A DNA stretch of 64,000 nucleotides from Paenibacillus campinasensis (GCF_002272015.1 NZ_NPBY01000013.1:62001-126000); one strand, 5' to 3'; counted from the first letter of the stretch, positions 19,960-28,286 are shown. A program made the numbers and translations. Notes: generated by a model not told the origin, from the letters alone.

Positions 19960-20483
19960 GGATGGAAGAACATCGGGGAATGGAGCTGGCGGATGCAGCG
20001 GGCATCCGATATTTAACGCCGGGCAATTCGGAGTTTATGGAGACAAGCGGCCGCATGCTGTCGGTCCGGACCGGAGGTGAGATGCATTCGCCGGTATACG
20101 TGCATTGCTCCTTCCCGCATACGAACCAGCGCTCATTCTTGTCGATTCGAACGGCGGGCAACAAGGAGATCGGCATGATCCGCCATCTTGACGATTTTCC
20201 ACAGGGGACGGCTTCCCTGATCGAAAGGCAGATGAAGATTCGTTATTTTACGCCGGAAATTACGAAGGTTATTGCCGTAAGCGAGGAGTTCGGCTATTCC
20301 TATTGGGAAGTAGCAACGACGGCCGGGCTTTGCCGGTTTACGGTGCGAAACGGCAGCGGCAACGTCAAGTTCGCGGCGGAGAACCGCCTGCTGATCACCG
20401 ACGTCGACGGAAACCGCTTCGTCATCCCGCAGGTGGATCAGTTGAGCGACAAGGAATACCGAATGATCGAAATGAGAATGTAA
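19956..20483 (+). CDS. DUF1854 family protein
   Basis: A 175-residue soluble protein without signal peptide or membrane helix. The sequence fits the DUF1854 family: a hydrophilic N-terminus (residues 1-35), the segment MIRHLDDFPQGTASLIERQM, then FTPEITKVIAVSEEFGYSYWEVATTAG, which in family terms is the conserved core. It sits between two zinc-ribbon ABC half-transporters, overlapping the first by ATGA, an arrangement the family keeps in other phyla (established knowledge, recalled). It is therefore probably an accessory or regulatory subunit of that transporter. No enzyme motif is visible. Confidence 0.82.
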   Translation: MRMEEHRGMELADAAGIRYLTPGNSEFMETSGRMLSVRTGGEMHSPVYVHCSFPHTNQRSFLSIRTAGNKEIGMIRHLDDFPQGTASLIERQMKIRYFTPEITKVIAVSEEFGYSYWEVATTAGLCRFTVRNGSGNVKFAAENRLLITDVDGNRFVIPQVDQLSDKEYRMIEMRM

Positions 20484-20506
20484 ACGACGGCAACGGAGGA
20501 ATATCG

Positions 20507-22732
20507 ATGAATTTGAATTTCACGCTCTCAGATCAGGATCTAGCGGCGGTACGCCAAATCGTCGGAGGGGAGATCGCTTATTGCGTCCCGGCCGACCTGT
20601 CGCTGGAAGGGCGGCGGCTGGAGGGCTATCTGGCGATCGGCGGCGGCAGGTGGGCGTATGTGCAAGACGGCCAGGTGCGGGATCACGGGGACATCGCGGA
20701 GGCCAGCGATTACAAGCTGATGCCGTTCGTTGGCAATGCGGTGCTCGAAGCCACGGAGAACGAGACGAAGCGAATCATCGTCAGGGTGACGATGCAGCAT
20801 GCGGCAAGGTACGGCTATATCGCCCAAATCTTGAACGACATGGCCGCCAGTCGCCCCGTCCGGATTTATCATGACGAAGCGGACCCGGTTTGTGCAGCAT
20901 GCGGGCGATCGCTCGTCCCGGGTACGCGGGTATGTCCCCGCTGTATGAGCAAAGCAGCCGCTTTCAAACGACTGCTTCTTGTATCGAGAAGTCACTGGCG
21001 TAGCTTGATGCTCGGTCTTGGCGTCCTGATCGCCGCTTCGGCGCTGGCGCTGGCGGGACCTTATTTCCAGAAGCTGCTCGTCAACGCTGCGCTGGTGCCC
21101 CCTGCCGGGCAAGAAGCGAGCGTTAGAGTGTTCATCCTTGCGCTGGCGGGGATGCTGTTCACCCTGGCCTTCGGCGAGCTGCTCGGCATCGCCAGAAATC
21201 GGATCATGGCCAGCGTCAGTTCGGGCATTGCGGCCGATTTGCGCAAAACGGTATTCGATCGGATTCAGAGTATGTCGCTCGGATTTTTGACGTCGCAGCG
21301 GGCGGGTGACCTGATGAACAGGGTGACGGCCGATACGGACCGCATCCGTCATTTGATTCAGGAGATGTGCACGACGGCCATCTACCAACTGATCATCCTG
21401 ATCGCTTCAGCGACGCTGCTCTTTTCGGCGGATTGGCGGCTGGCGCTGATCGTGCTGCTTCCGGCGCCATTCGTTGCTTATTTGCACTACTATATTTGGA
21501 GACACGTGCTGCACAAGCTGTTTCACAAGCAGTGGCGCATCTCCGACAAGGCGAACTCGTTCCTTCATGATGTCCTGAGCGGCATTCGGGTCGTCAAGGC
21601 GTTCGGCCAGGAAGAGCGGGAGATCCGCAGATTTCGGGAATACAACGGTGAATTCGCCGCTGCCGCGATCAAGAGCGAGAAGTTGTACAGCATTTTATCG
21701 CCTATCTCAAATTATTTGATTCAGATCGGGCAATATCTCGTTCTCATGATCGGCTGTTACATGATTATCGGCCGGGAAATGAACGTAGGCGAGCTGATCC
21801 AGTTCAGTGCCTATGCGGCAATGATATTCGGGCCGATCTCCTGGTTGATGTTCATGCCGCGCTGGATTGCGAATGCCGTCATTTCGATGCATCGCGTATT
21901 CTCGGTGATCGACGAACAGCCGGAAGTCATCGATGCAAAGGACGCAGTGGGGCACCGGATTCGGGGCTCGATCGAGTTCTCGGGCGTTTTTTTTGGTTAC
22001 CGATCGTATGAGCCTGTTCTGAAGGAAATCAACCTCACCGTGAAGCCGGGGGAAATGATCGGTCTTGTCGGTCATTCCGGTTCGGGCAAATCGACGACGA
22101 TCAACCTGATTTCCCGTTTTTATGATGTCAATGAAGGGGAGATACGGATCGATGGCATCGATATCCGGATGATCCGGCAGGAGGATTTGCGCTCGCAGAT
22201 CGGCGTTGTGTTGCAGGAGACCTTCCTGTTCAGCGGGACGATTGCGGAGAATATTCAATACTCGAAGCCGGGCGCGAAACCGGAAGAAGTAATCGAGGCG
22301 GCCAAAATCGCCAACGCGCATGATTTTATTATCAACTTGCCCGACGGTTACGACACGAGGCTCGAAGAGAACGGGAACAATTTGTCGGGAGGCGAGCGAC
22401 AACGCATAGCGATCGCCCGCGCCGTGCTGAACGATCCCCGAATCCTCATTCTGGACGAGGCGACGGCCTCGCTAGATATCGAGACGGAAGCGGCCATCCA
22501 GGAGGCACTGAAGCGGGTGACGAAGAATCGCACGACGATCGCGATCGCGCATCGTCTCTCTACACTGCGCAATGCCGATCGACTTGTCGTTCTCGACAAG
22601 GGGCGGATCGCGGAAATCGGCACGCATCGCGAATTGATGGAGAAGCGGGGCATCTATTATAAGCTGATTGCCGCCCAGCGCAGCATGTCCCGCAAGAGCG
22701 GATCGTCCGCGGTGGTATCGCCGCAAGTTTAG
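20507..22732 (+). CDS. ABC half-transporter with N-terminal zinc ribbon (partner of 17662)
   Basis: A 741-residue partner of the ABC protein at 17662. CAACGGAGGA precedes ATG 20507 by about 6 nt; the open frame to 20303 runs back through DUF1854 and is rejected. Order: N-terminal beta-rich domain (1-125) sharing the partner's layout, zinc ribbon with Cys129, 132, 143 and 146 (CAAC...CPRC), exporter membrane domain (about 155-440), ATPase with Walker A GHSGSGKST (522), LSGGERQRIA and LILDEATAS. Both ATP sites look canonical, unlike many heterodimeric exporters with one dead site. The gene is followed by a strong terminator at 22801, closing the three-gene operon. Confidence 0.88.
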   Translation: MNLNFTLSDQDLAAVRQIVGGEIAYCVPADLSLEGRRLEGYLAIGGGRWAYVQDGQVRDHGDIAEASDYKLMPFVGNAVLEATENETKRIIVRVTMQHAARYGYIAQILNDMAASRPVRIYHDEADPVCAACGRSLVPGTRVCPRCMSKAAAFKRLLLVSRSHWRSLMLGLGVLIAASALALAGPYFQKLLVNAALVPPAGQEASVRVFILALAGMLFTLAFGELLGIARNRIMASVSSGIAADLRKTVFDRIQSMSLGFLTSQRAGDLMNRVTADTDRIRHLIQEMCTTAIYQLIILIASATLLFSADWRLALIVLLPAPFVAYLHYYIWRHVLHKLFHKQWRISDKANSFLHDVLSGIRVVKAFGQEEREIRRFREYNGEFAAAAIKSEKLYSILSPISNYLIQIGQYLVLMIGCYMIIGREMNVGELIQFSAYAAMIFGPISWLMFMPRWIANAVISMHRVFSVIDEQPEVIDAKDAVGHRIRGSIEFSGVFFGYRSYEPVLKEINLTVKPGEMIGLVGHSGSGKSTTINLISRFYDVNEGEIRIDGIDIRMIRQEDLRSQIGVVLQETFLFSGTIAENIQYSKPGAKPEEVIEAAKIANAHDFIINLPDGYDTRLEENGNNLSGGERQRIAIARAVLNDPRILILDEATASLDIETEAAIQEALKRVTKNRTTIAIAHRLSTLRNADRLVVLDKGRIAEIGTHRELMEKRGIYYKLIAAQRSMSRKSGSSAVVSPQV

Positions 22733-22800
22733 GCAGGTCGGTACAAGGCGTGGCAGCGAAATCAATTGAATGAATGTGGGCTTTTGCTGTAAGCCTAAAC

Positions 22801-22836
22801 AACGACTCGAATGAAAATATCGAGTCGTTTTGTATG
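22801..22836 (+). terminator. rho-independent terminator of the ABC/DUF1854 operon
   Basis: AACGACTCGA (22801-22810) pairs perfectly with TCGAGTCGTT (22820-22829) around a 9-nt loop, followed by TTGTATG with a T-rich tail. Confidence 0.85.
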
Positions 22837-22965
22837 TTTTTTATGACAGCTATTCATTTTGTTCGCAGTGGCGAGTACCTCTTAATTTACTGCCGCTAGG
22901 ATCTCGTGCCTTCCCGGCTGCAGTATTCTGGAATCGTTCTGCAATTTCAATTCCGCTGTTGTGGT

Positions 22966-23142
22966 TTAAGTATGAACCGGGTTTCTTTTTGGGAGGACGG
23001 TTATGCCAGCCACGGTTTCGAATAGCCAACTGACCACCGCACCGTAGGCATAATGATTCAGACTGTTGTCGGGCTTGCAAAAGAAATTTGGCAAATGTAG
23101 CCTCGGCGCGCGCATAGAATCCCGAAGGCGTGTTCAGATGCG
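22966..23142 (-). pseudogene. relic of a GH78 alpha-L-rhamnosidase C-terminal region
   Basis: On the minus strand, 23073 to 23002 reads PDNSLNHYAYGAVVSWLFET followed by VAGI, which matches the NSLNHYAYGAV...W...AGI signature near the end of the GH78 catalytic domain (family knowledge). The match then stops and the frame ends at a TAA (22966-22968). Just upstream, SHLNTPSGFYA in another frame (about 23090-23140) may be a further shifted scrap. No intact gene surrounds it, so this is a leftover of a deleted rhamnosidase gene. Confidence 0.55.
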
Positions 23143-23175
23143 ACACTCCTTTTCACTCGTATCTCGTTTACTATT

Positions 23176-23209
23176 GCCCTATGGTACGACGTAATCTGCC
23201 CTTATGTAC
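23176..23209 (+). promoter_or_regulatory. two direct YdfI-type boxes upstream of the Asp23-kinase operon
   Basis: GCCCTATGGTAC (23176-23187) and GCCCTTATGTAC (23198-23209) are direct repeats 22 bp apart, i.e. two helical turns. I recall the B. subtilis YdfI target as tandem GCCC-RAAY-GTAC 12-mers. The second box ends just before the expected -35 of the TATAAT at 23234, a normal place for an activator. Confidence 0.6.
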
Positions 23210-23233
23210 GATATCTAGTCCGAATCGATCATG

Positions 23234-23239
23234 TATAAT
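23234..23239 (+). promoter_or_regulatory. -10 element of the Asp23-ydfHI promoter
   Basis: TATAAT at 23234-23239. The matching -35 position (about 23211-23216, ATATCT) is poor, as expected for a promoter that depends on a regulator bound at 23176-23209. Start of translation follows at 23316. Confidence 0.5.
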
Positions 23240-23315
23240 GAATAATAAAGAAGGTTATCACAGTGAATGGCACAACCGATTAATTTGCAATCCATATTCA
23301 GATGGGGGTACTCAT

Positions 23316-23660
23316 ATGACATTGCACACATCCATAGGGAGAATAAACATAACGGATCAGGTTATTTCGAAGATTGCCGGAACAGCAGCGAAAGCAACAG
23401 ATGGTATTGTATCGATGACCGCTGGCCTTGTGGACGGGGCAGTTAAGCATTTAAGCGGCAAAAGGATGATGAAGGGAATTCAAGTAAAAATCTCAGATGC
23501 AACGGTTTCAGTTGAACTGAGAATTATTGTTCAACACGGGTTGAAGATCCACGAGGTATGCCATGGTTTACAGCGTAACGTCCGCGAAGCTATCGAACAA
23601 TTAAGCGGTCTTACGGTTGCTGCGGTTCATGTTCGTGTGGAAGGATTGTCCCTATCATAG
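23316..23660 (+). CDS. Asp23/Gls24 family envelope stress protein
   Basis: A 114-residue protein. The frame opens at 23130, but GATGGGGG lies 6-7 nt before ATG 23316 and the protein then begins at the family start. The sequence has the Asp23 pattern: INITDQVISKIAGTAAKATDGIVSM at the N-terminus, then alternating strands (VKISDATVSVELRIIVQHG) and VREAIEQLSGLTVAAVHVRVEGL at the end. Members sit at the membrane in Gram-positive bacteria and rise in cell-wall or alkaline stress. It precedes the kinase gene by 54 bp, so it probably belongs to the same operon and may be the first output of this stress system. Confidence 0.85.
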   Translation: MTLHTSIGRINITDQVISKIAGTAAKATDGIVSMTAGLVDGAVKHLSGKRMMKGIQVKISDATVSVELRIIVQHGLKIHEVCHGLQRNVREAIEQLSGLTVAAVHVRVEGLSLS

Positions 23661-23714
23661 AAAAGACTGACATTAAGAACTTGCAGATATATATCATGAA
23701 GATAGGAGAAGAGA

Positions 23715-24914
23715 ATGGAGTTAAACGCTAATTGGATTGGAAAAGAAACTACCTTAACGGCCGCAAGGATCCCTATCGTATTGTGGGTTCTTCTCGTAAC
23801 CACAGCAACCATAACGTTGCAGACGATCGTCAATCCTGTCATTGTTCCGACCATTTATTTCCTTGTTATGATTGCCGTCCATGTGTTGTTGTACTGGCAT
23901 GTGAAGGTCGTCGTATCCGTCTCTCGATTACTTTACGTCACCGTCCAGGGCGTTTTAATTTTCAGTACAGCCCTTTTGATGCCTGATGGTATGCCAGCGC
24001 TGTTGATCGGGCTGCTACCCGTATTAATTGGTCAGTGCTTGGCTATCTATCGTAGGTTAATCATTGTATCCATGATTTTCGGGATTCTGTACGCTTGTTT
24101 TTGCATATTTACTTTAAATACGCAGTGGTCCAATGATATATTGTTATTCATTGCGTTGATGATCTTTATGACCATTATCATCATATCGTATGCAATATTA
24201 TTTTACAGGCAAGTTGAATCTCGGATGCGGACCGAATTTTTTCTGAAGGACTTAAAGCAAGCTCATGATCAAGTCGAACAACTTACTATCGCCAACGAAA
24301 GGCAACGAATGGCAAGAGATCTTCATGACACGCTTGCACAGGGGCTGGCGGGGCTCATTATGCAACTTGAAGCGACTGAAGCGCATCTGAATAGAGGGAA
24401 CTTGGAGCGTGCCAAGGAAATAGTTAATAAATCGATGAGTCAGGCCAGACGAACGTTGGCTGATGCAAGGAATGCCATTGATGATTTGCGTGCTCGGACG
24501 CTGCCTGAACTTGATTGGCAGGATGCAGTGAAGAGTGAGATTCATCGATTTTCCTCTGCAACAGGCACTCCAGTAAAGCTAAATAATGCCGTTAAGATGC
24601 GCTTGTCCGGGAAGACAATGGAGCATCTTCTCTATGTACTACGAGAAGCATTAACGAATATCGCAAAGCATGCCGAGGCAACCGATGTTATCGTTCAAAT
24701 GGAAGACACTACCGATGGGAACTTCCGTATGACGATTCGGGATAACGGTATCGGATTTAATCCGGACATCATCGGTAACCAAGCGGGACACTATGGGCTT
24801 ATCGGCATAAAGGAGCGTGTTCGGTTGATTGGCGGGCATGTAAACATTCTGAATACGGGAACAGGTACTTGTATTCAGATTTTATTACAGAAAAAGGAAT
24901 CGGAAGGCGGATAA
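23715..24914 (+). CDS. ydfH: NarL-type sensor histidine kinase (YdfH-like)
   Basis: A 399-residue kinase, close to the 407 of B. subtilis YdfH. The N-terminal half (about 18-165) is six hydrophobic helices with almost no extracellular domain, the intramembrane-sensing layout. A coiled linker leads to the HisKA_3 box ERQRMARDLHDTLAQGL with His204, then a HATPase domain with REALTNIAKHA and DNGIGF. It probably phosphorylates the regulator encoded 4 bp downstream. The close neighbourhood of the MMPL gene at 25915 matches the YdfHI-YdfJ arrangement, which supports the symbol. Confidence 0.85.
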   Translation: MELNANWIGKETTLTAARIPIVLWVLLVTTATITLQTIVNPVIVPTIYFLVMIAVHVLLYWHVKVVVSVSRLLYVTVQGVLIFSTALLMPDGMPALLIGLLPVLIGQCLAIYRRLIIVSMIFGILYACFCIFTLNTQWSNDILLFIALMIFMTIIIISYAILFYRQVESRMRTEFFLKDLKQAHDQVEQLTIANERQRMARDLHDTLAQGLAGLIMQLEATEAHLNRGNLERAKEIVNKSMSQARRTLADARNAIDDLRARTLPELDWQDAVKSEIHRFSSATGTPVKLNNAVKMRLSGKTMEHLLYVLREALTNIAKHAEATDVIVQMEDTTDGNFRMTIRDNGIGFNPDIIGNQAGHYGLIGIKERVRLIGGHVNILNTGTGTCIQILLQKKESEGG

Positions 24915-24918
24915 GATC

Positions 24919-25569
24919 ATGAAACATAAGATACTGATTGTGGACGACCATTGGGTGGTACGGGAAGGATTGAAAATGATTCTGGAAACGGATGAGCAGT
25001 ATGAAGTCATCGGCGAAGCCGAAGAGGGAGAGTCGGCGATAGGCCTGATCAAGGAAGCCGAGCCGGACATCATTTTGTTAGACCTGAATATGCCTGGTGG
25101 ATTGGACGGTCTGGGCACGCTGGAAAAGATGAAAGAGCTCCAATTGGAAATACCGGTGATCATCTTGACGACTTATAATGAGGACGAGCTGATGATGAAT
25201 GCTCTAGCCCTAGGCGCCAAAGGATATCTGCTGAAGGATACAAGCAGAGATAACTTGTTTCGAACGCTCCAGTCTGCCTTGCGTGGCGAGACGCTGCTGC
25301 AACCTGAAATTACGTCAAGAGTGTTTGCATTCCGCCAGGATCGGAAATCCTCATTAGTGCCCGAATCATCTTACCAGGTCACTCCGAAAGAGCGAATCAT
25401 TTTACAAGCGATAGCAAGAGGGGCGCGAAATAAGGAAATCGCCTCGGACTTGGGAATATCGGAAAGAACGGTGAAAGCTCATCTAACCAATATTTATAAC
25501 AAACTGGGAGTCGACTCGCGGTCGGAGGCGGTAGCTGTATCAATCGAAAAAGGAATTCTTCAATTGTAA
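24919..25569 (+). CDS. ydfI: NarL/LuxR-type response regulator (YdfI-like)
   Basis: A 216-residue regulator. The REC domain (1-120) has acidic D9-D10, phosphoacceptor Asp55 (LLDLNMPGG), Thr in ILTTYN and the conserved Lys in LLKDTS. The LuxR-type HTH (about 150-212) reads VTPKERIILQAIARGARNKE and ISERTVKAHLTNIYNKL. Length agrees with B. subtilis YdfI (213). It starts 4 bp after the kinase gene. Motifs of the form GCCC-N4-GTAC upstream of its own operon and around the exporter gene at 25915 are the expected binding sites, so autoregulation plus control of the exporter is inferred. Confidence 0.88.
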   Translation: MKHKILIVDDHWVVREGLKMILETDEQYEVIGEAEEGESAIGLIKEAEPDIILLDLNMPGGLDGLGTLEKMKELQLEIPVIILTTYNEDELMMNALALGAKGYLLKDTSRDNLFRTLQSALRGETLLQPEITSRVFAFRQDRKSSLVPESSYQVTPKERIILQAIARGARNKEIASDLGISERTVKAHLTNIYNKLGVDSRSEAVAVSIEKGILQL

Positions 25570-25614
25570 GACATCGCACTTAGCCTTGGTCTGCCCATAC
25601 TTCTCTATCTGCCT

Positions 25615-25647
25615 GGTCGTACCATAGGAGACCCTATCGTACGATTT
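25615..25647 (+). terminator. hairpin with T-run after ydfI, containing a YdfI-like box
   Basis: TCGTACCATAGG (from 25617) pairs imperfectly with CCCTATCGTACGA (to 25644) and is followed by a T-run, so it can end the operon. Its right arm ACCCTATCGTAC (25631-25642) also matches the 12-mer regulator box except for the first G. Confidence 0.6.
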
Positions 25648-25784
25648 TTTTATTGTGTCGTAGATCCCTTCTTTGCACAAGTGTGGAATCCTTTGTTTCA
25701 TTATGAAGAAACGGAACGAGAATATGACAAGGAAGTTTCCGAATTGGATGTATGATGACCACCAGTCCATATTTTTTCTTCCCG

Positions 25785-25824
25785 ATCGTACATGTAGGGC
25801 ATGCCCTTTTGTACGATTTTTTTT
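25785..25824 (+). promoter_or_regulatory. inverted YdfI-like boxes upstream of the MMPL exporter gene
   Basis: GTAC-ATGTA-GGGC (25788-25800) faces GCCCTTTTGTAC (25803-25814) across 2 bp, followed by a run of eight T. It lies 15 bp upstream of the TATGAT at 25839 and about 100 bp before the exporter start. The position favours a regulator-binding site; the hairpin plus T-run could also act as a terminator or attenuator. Confidence 0.55.
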
Positions 25825-25914
25825 GATCCGTTATTCGATATGATCGGGTAAAGAGGTTGTCCTGCAGGCAATTCCTCTCGATTACTGCTTGATGAAAGGG
25901 GAAGAAATAGAGTT

Positions 25915-28101
25915 ATGGCAAAATGGTTATATCGCCTCGGTGCATGGTCTGCGAGGAAAAGGAAATCGGTAATTATTGGAGGATTCGCACTGCTTATATT
26001 GCTCGCGACCTTGGGGCTTAGCCTGGGAACTTCCTTTACGGGGGAGATGACCATACCTGGCACCAAATCAGACCAGGCCGCTGACATTTTAAAAGAAGAA
26101 TTTCCGTCGTCCGATGACGGTGGTCAGATAAGGTTGGTTTTTAAAGCCGATGATGGCACCCTTGAATCAGACATCAGTAAGAAATGGATTCTTCAGGCTT
26201 TGGAGGACGTCCAAAAGGATTCGTTCGTAAAATCCGTGTTGAGTCCATACGACGCAATGACGATAAGCCCAGACAAAAAGATCGGATATGCCGATATAAC
26301 GTATGTTCAGCCGGCAAACGAGGTTGGAGAGCACTCAAAAGAGCATGTTCTGGGAATTGTGGAATCCTTACGCGGGAAAGGGATTCAGACAGAGCTCGCA
26401 GGCAGCGTGGCATTCTCGGAAATTGAAATCGGTGCAATCTCTGAAGTAATCGGAATCCTGATTGCCTTTATGATTCTGGCATTCACCTTTACATCGTTCC
26501 TTGTTGCTGGTCTTCCGATTTTGACGGCCGTCATCGGTCTTGGCATTGGATTAATGACCATCATCATCGGCTCCAACTTTATATCGATGTCATCTTTCTC
26601 GATTACGCTTGCCGTCATGCTCACTTTGGCCGTAGGCATCGATTACGCTTTGTTTATCGTTTCCAGGTATCGCCAGCAACTGGCAGAAGGATACGACCGT
26701 CATACGGCAATTGCGCAGGCCAATGCTACGGCCGGAAGTTCGGTTGTATTTGCGGGATTAACCGTTATCATAGCTCTGGTGGGGTTGTCCGTTGTACAGA
26801 TTCCGTTTATTACCATGATGGGTCTCGCCGCAGCGGTTAGTGTACTATTCGCAGTATTGATCGCCGTTATATTTGTACCGGCCGTATTGGGAGCTGCAGG
26901 GGAGCGGATCAGTCCTTCACGTGAGAATAAATGGCTTCGGAGATGGTCAGGGAGTAAAAAGGAGAAGGTCGGCGGTAGTCGTTGGGGCAAGGTCGTAACG
27001 AGAAAGCCTTGGCTTACATCCATTCTATGCATTGCCATTCTGATCACATGCACCGTACCGTTTCTCCACATGGAGCTTGGGTTGCCAGACAATGGCTTGA
27101 AGTCTACCGATACGACGGAGCGCCGCGGCTATGATCTGCTAGCCGAGGGATTCGGAGAAGGATTTAATGGACCTCTTGTAATTGTGGCAAGAGCTAAAGG
27201 GAGTGCAGATGCTCAAACGGATATTGAAAAGGCAACGGCATATATAAAAGAACTGCCAAATGTAGCAAGTGTATCGCCAGCCATTCCAAGTCCTTCGGGG
27301 GAGACGGCTATCATCAATTTGCTGCCGGAGACGGGTCCACATGATATTCGTACGACCGAGCTTGTAAAGACAATTCGGGACAAGGCAGACCAGATCAATA
27401 AGGACAGCCATTTAGAAATCATGGTCACAGGCGGAACAGCGGTTAACATCGATATTTCCGAAAAGCTTGCTGAAGCGTTGCCTAAGTTTGCGCTGCTGAT
27501 CGTTGGTCTTGCCTTCGTGCTTCTCATGCTCGTATTTCGTTCCGTGCTTGTACCGATAAAAGCCGTAATTGGGTTCTTGTTTACGCTAGGAGCTACTCTG
27601 GGCTTTATTGTATGGGTTATACAAGACGGTTATCTTGCGAGCCTGTTCGGCATTCCCGAACCTGGCCCTGTACTAAGCTTTCTGCCGATCCTTGTAACAG
27701 GCATTCTGTTTGGTCTTGCTATGGATTATGAAGTATTCCTTGTCAGTAGGATGCGCGAAGAGTACACAAATACGGGCGATGCACGCCAATCCGTAAAAAA
27801 CGGAATCACACATAGCGGTCCGGTGGTTACAGCAGCAGGGCTGATCATGATTGCCGTATTTGCCAGCTTTATTTTGGCCGAGGATCCAATCATCAAGTCC
27901 ATGGGACTGGCACTTTCCTTTGGAATTCTGGTTGATGCCTTTATCGTACGTATGACCCTTGTTCCGGCGATCATGACGATCTTTGGGAAGAGTTCCTGGT
28001 ATTTGCCAAAATGGTTGGATCGTATCTTGCCCAACATTGATGTAGAAGGCGAATCTGTTATGAAAGACACACAAGGAATGGATCAGGGATCCAAGGGATA
28101 A
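25915..28101 (+). CDS. ydfJ: MMPL/RND-type membrane exporter (YdfJ-like)
   Basis: A 728-residue integral membrane protein, close to the 724 of B. subtilis YdfJ. It has the twofold MMPL layout: helix 1 (about 16-36), an extracellular domain (40-175), helices 2-6 (178-330), then a repeat with helix 7 (about 360-380), a second extracellular domain and helices 8-12 to about 700. Each half has the charged motif in the fourth-helix region: VGIDYALFIVSRYRQQ and GLAMDYEVFLVSRMREE. The Asp residues of these motifs carry the proton relay in the family. A polar tail ends the protein. Boxes for the adjacent regulator flank the gene, so YdfHI control is inferred. Substrate unknown (lipid or antimicrobial). 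Confidence 0.88.
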   Translation: MAKWLYRLGAWSARKRKSVIIGGFALLILLATLGLSLGTSFTGEMTIPGTKSDQAADILKEEFPSSDDGGQIRLVFKADDGTLESDISKKWILQALEDVQKDSFVKSVLSPYDAMTISPDKKIGYADITYVQPANEVGEHSKEHVLGIVESLRGKGIQTELAGSVAFSEIEIGAISEVIGILIAFMILAFTFTSFLVAGLPILTAVIGLGIGLMTIIIGSNFISMSSFSITLAVMLTLAVGIDYALFIVSRYRQQLAEGYDRHTAIAQANATAGSSVVFAGLTVIIALVGLSVVQIPFITMMGLAAAVSVLFAVLIAVIFVPAVLGAAGERISPSRENKWLRRWSGSKKEKVGGSRWGKVVTRKPWLTSILCIAILITCTVPFLHMELGLPDNGLKSTDTTERRGYDLLAEGFGEGFNGPLVIVARAKGSADAQTDIEKATAYIKELPNVASVSPAIPSPSGETAIINLLPETGPHDIRTTELVKTIRDKADQINKDSHLEIMVTGGTAVNIDISEKLAEALPKFALLIVGLAFVLLMLVFRSVLVPIKAVIGFLFTLGATLGFIVWVIQDGYLASLFGIPEPGPVLSFLPILVTGILFGLAMDYEVFLVSRMREEYTNTGDARQSVKNGITHSGPVVTAAGLIMIAVFASFILAEDPIIKSMGLALSFGILVDAFIVRMTLVPAIMTIFGKSSWYLPKWLDRILPNIDVEGESVMKDTQGMDQGSKG

Positions 28102-28183
28102 GCTTTATCGTTCGGCCATCCTGAAGTTTAGTGATAGCTCAAGTCTCTTACTTGTGATACAAAGGACAGTAGATTTTGCTTCC

Positions 28184-28226
28184 AAATCGTACATAAAGGG
28201 CACGCCCTTCATGTACGATTTTTTGG
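28184..28226 (+). terminator. terminator of ydfJ with inverted YdfI-like boxes
   Basis: Two 18-nt arms (28184-28201 and 28204-28221) pair with one mismatch around a 2-nt loop, and the right arm runs into six T. The arms contain GTAC-ATAAA-GGGC and GCCC-TTCAT-GTAC, the same motif as upstream of ydfJ. Confidence 0.75.
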
Positions 28227-28251
28227 TTTCCGATTAGTTTCTCGGTTTTTT

Positions 28252-28286
28252 AACCCGCTGTGTATAAAAAGATCAGTGGGTTTTTA
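28252..28286 (+). terminator. second terminator downstream of ydfJ
   Basis: AACCCGCTG (28252-28260) pairs with CAGTGGGTT (28274-28282, one G-T wobble), followed by TTTTATA. Confidence 0.65.

Larger units (their letters stand above)
22733..23315. other. 583-bp gap with relic and control sites
   Basis: No intact gene. The gap contains the terminator at 22801-22836, a decayed GH78 fragment on the minus strand (22966-23142), two direct GCCC-N4-GTAC boxes (23176-23209) and a TATAAT (23234-23239). The stretch 22837-22965 shows nothing I recognise. Confidence 0.55.
25570..25914. other. 345-bp gap between regulator and exporter genes
   Basis: No gene. It contains two inverted-repeat elements (25615-25647 and 25785-25824) that share the GCCC/GTAC motif, and a possible -10 TATGAT at 25839-25844 for the exporter gene. 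Confidence 0.55.

Noticed and set aside
20303..20506. 68-codon upstream extension of the second zinc-ribbon ABC protein
   Set aside because: It runs through the DUF1854 gene in another frame; ATG 20507 has GGAGGA in the right place.
22850..23146. 98-codon minus-strand ORF overlapping the GH78 relic
   Set aside because: Its frame does not match GH78; the conserved residues read in a different frame, so the ORF is a by-product of decay.
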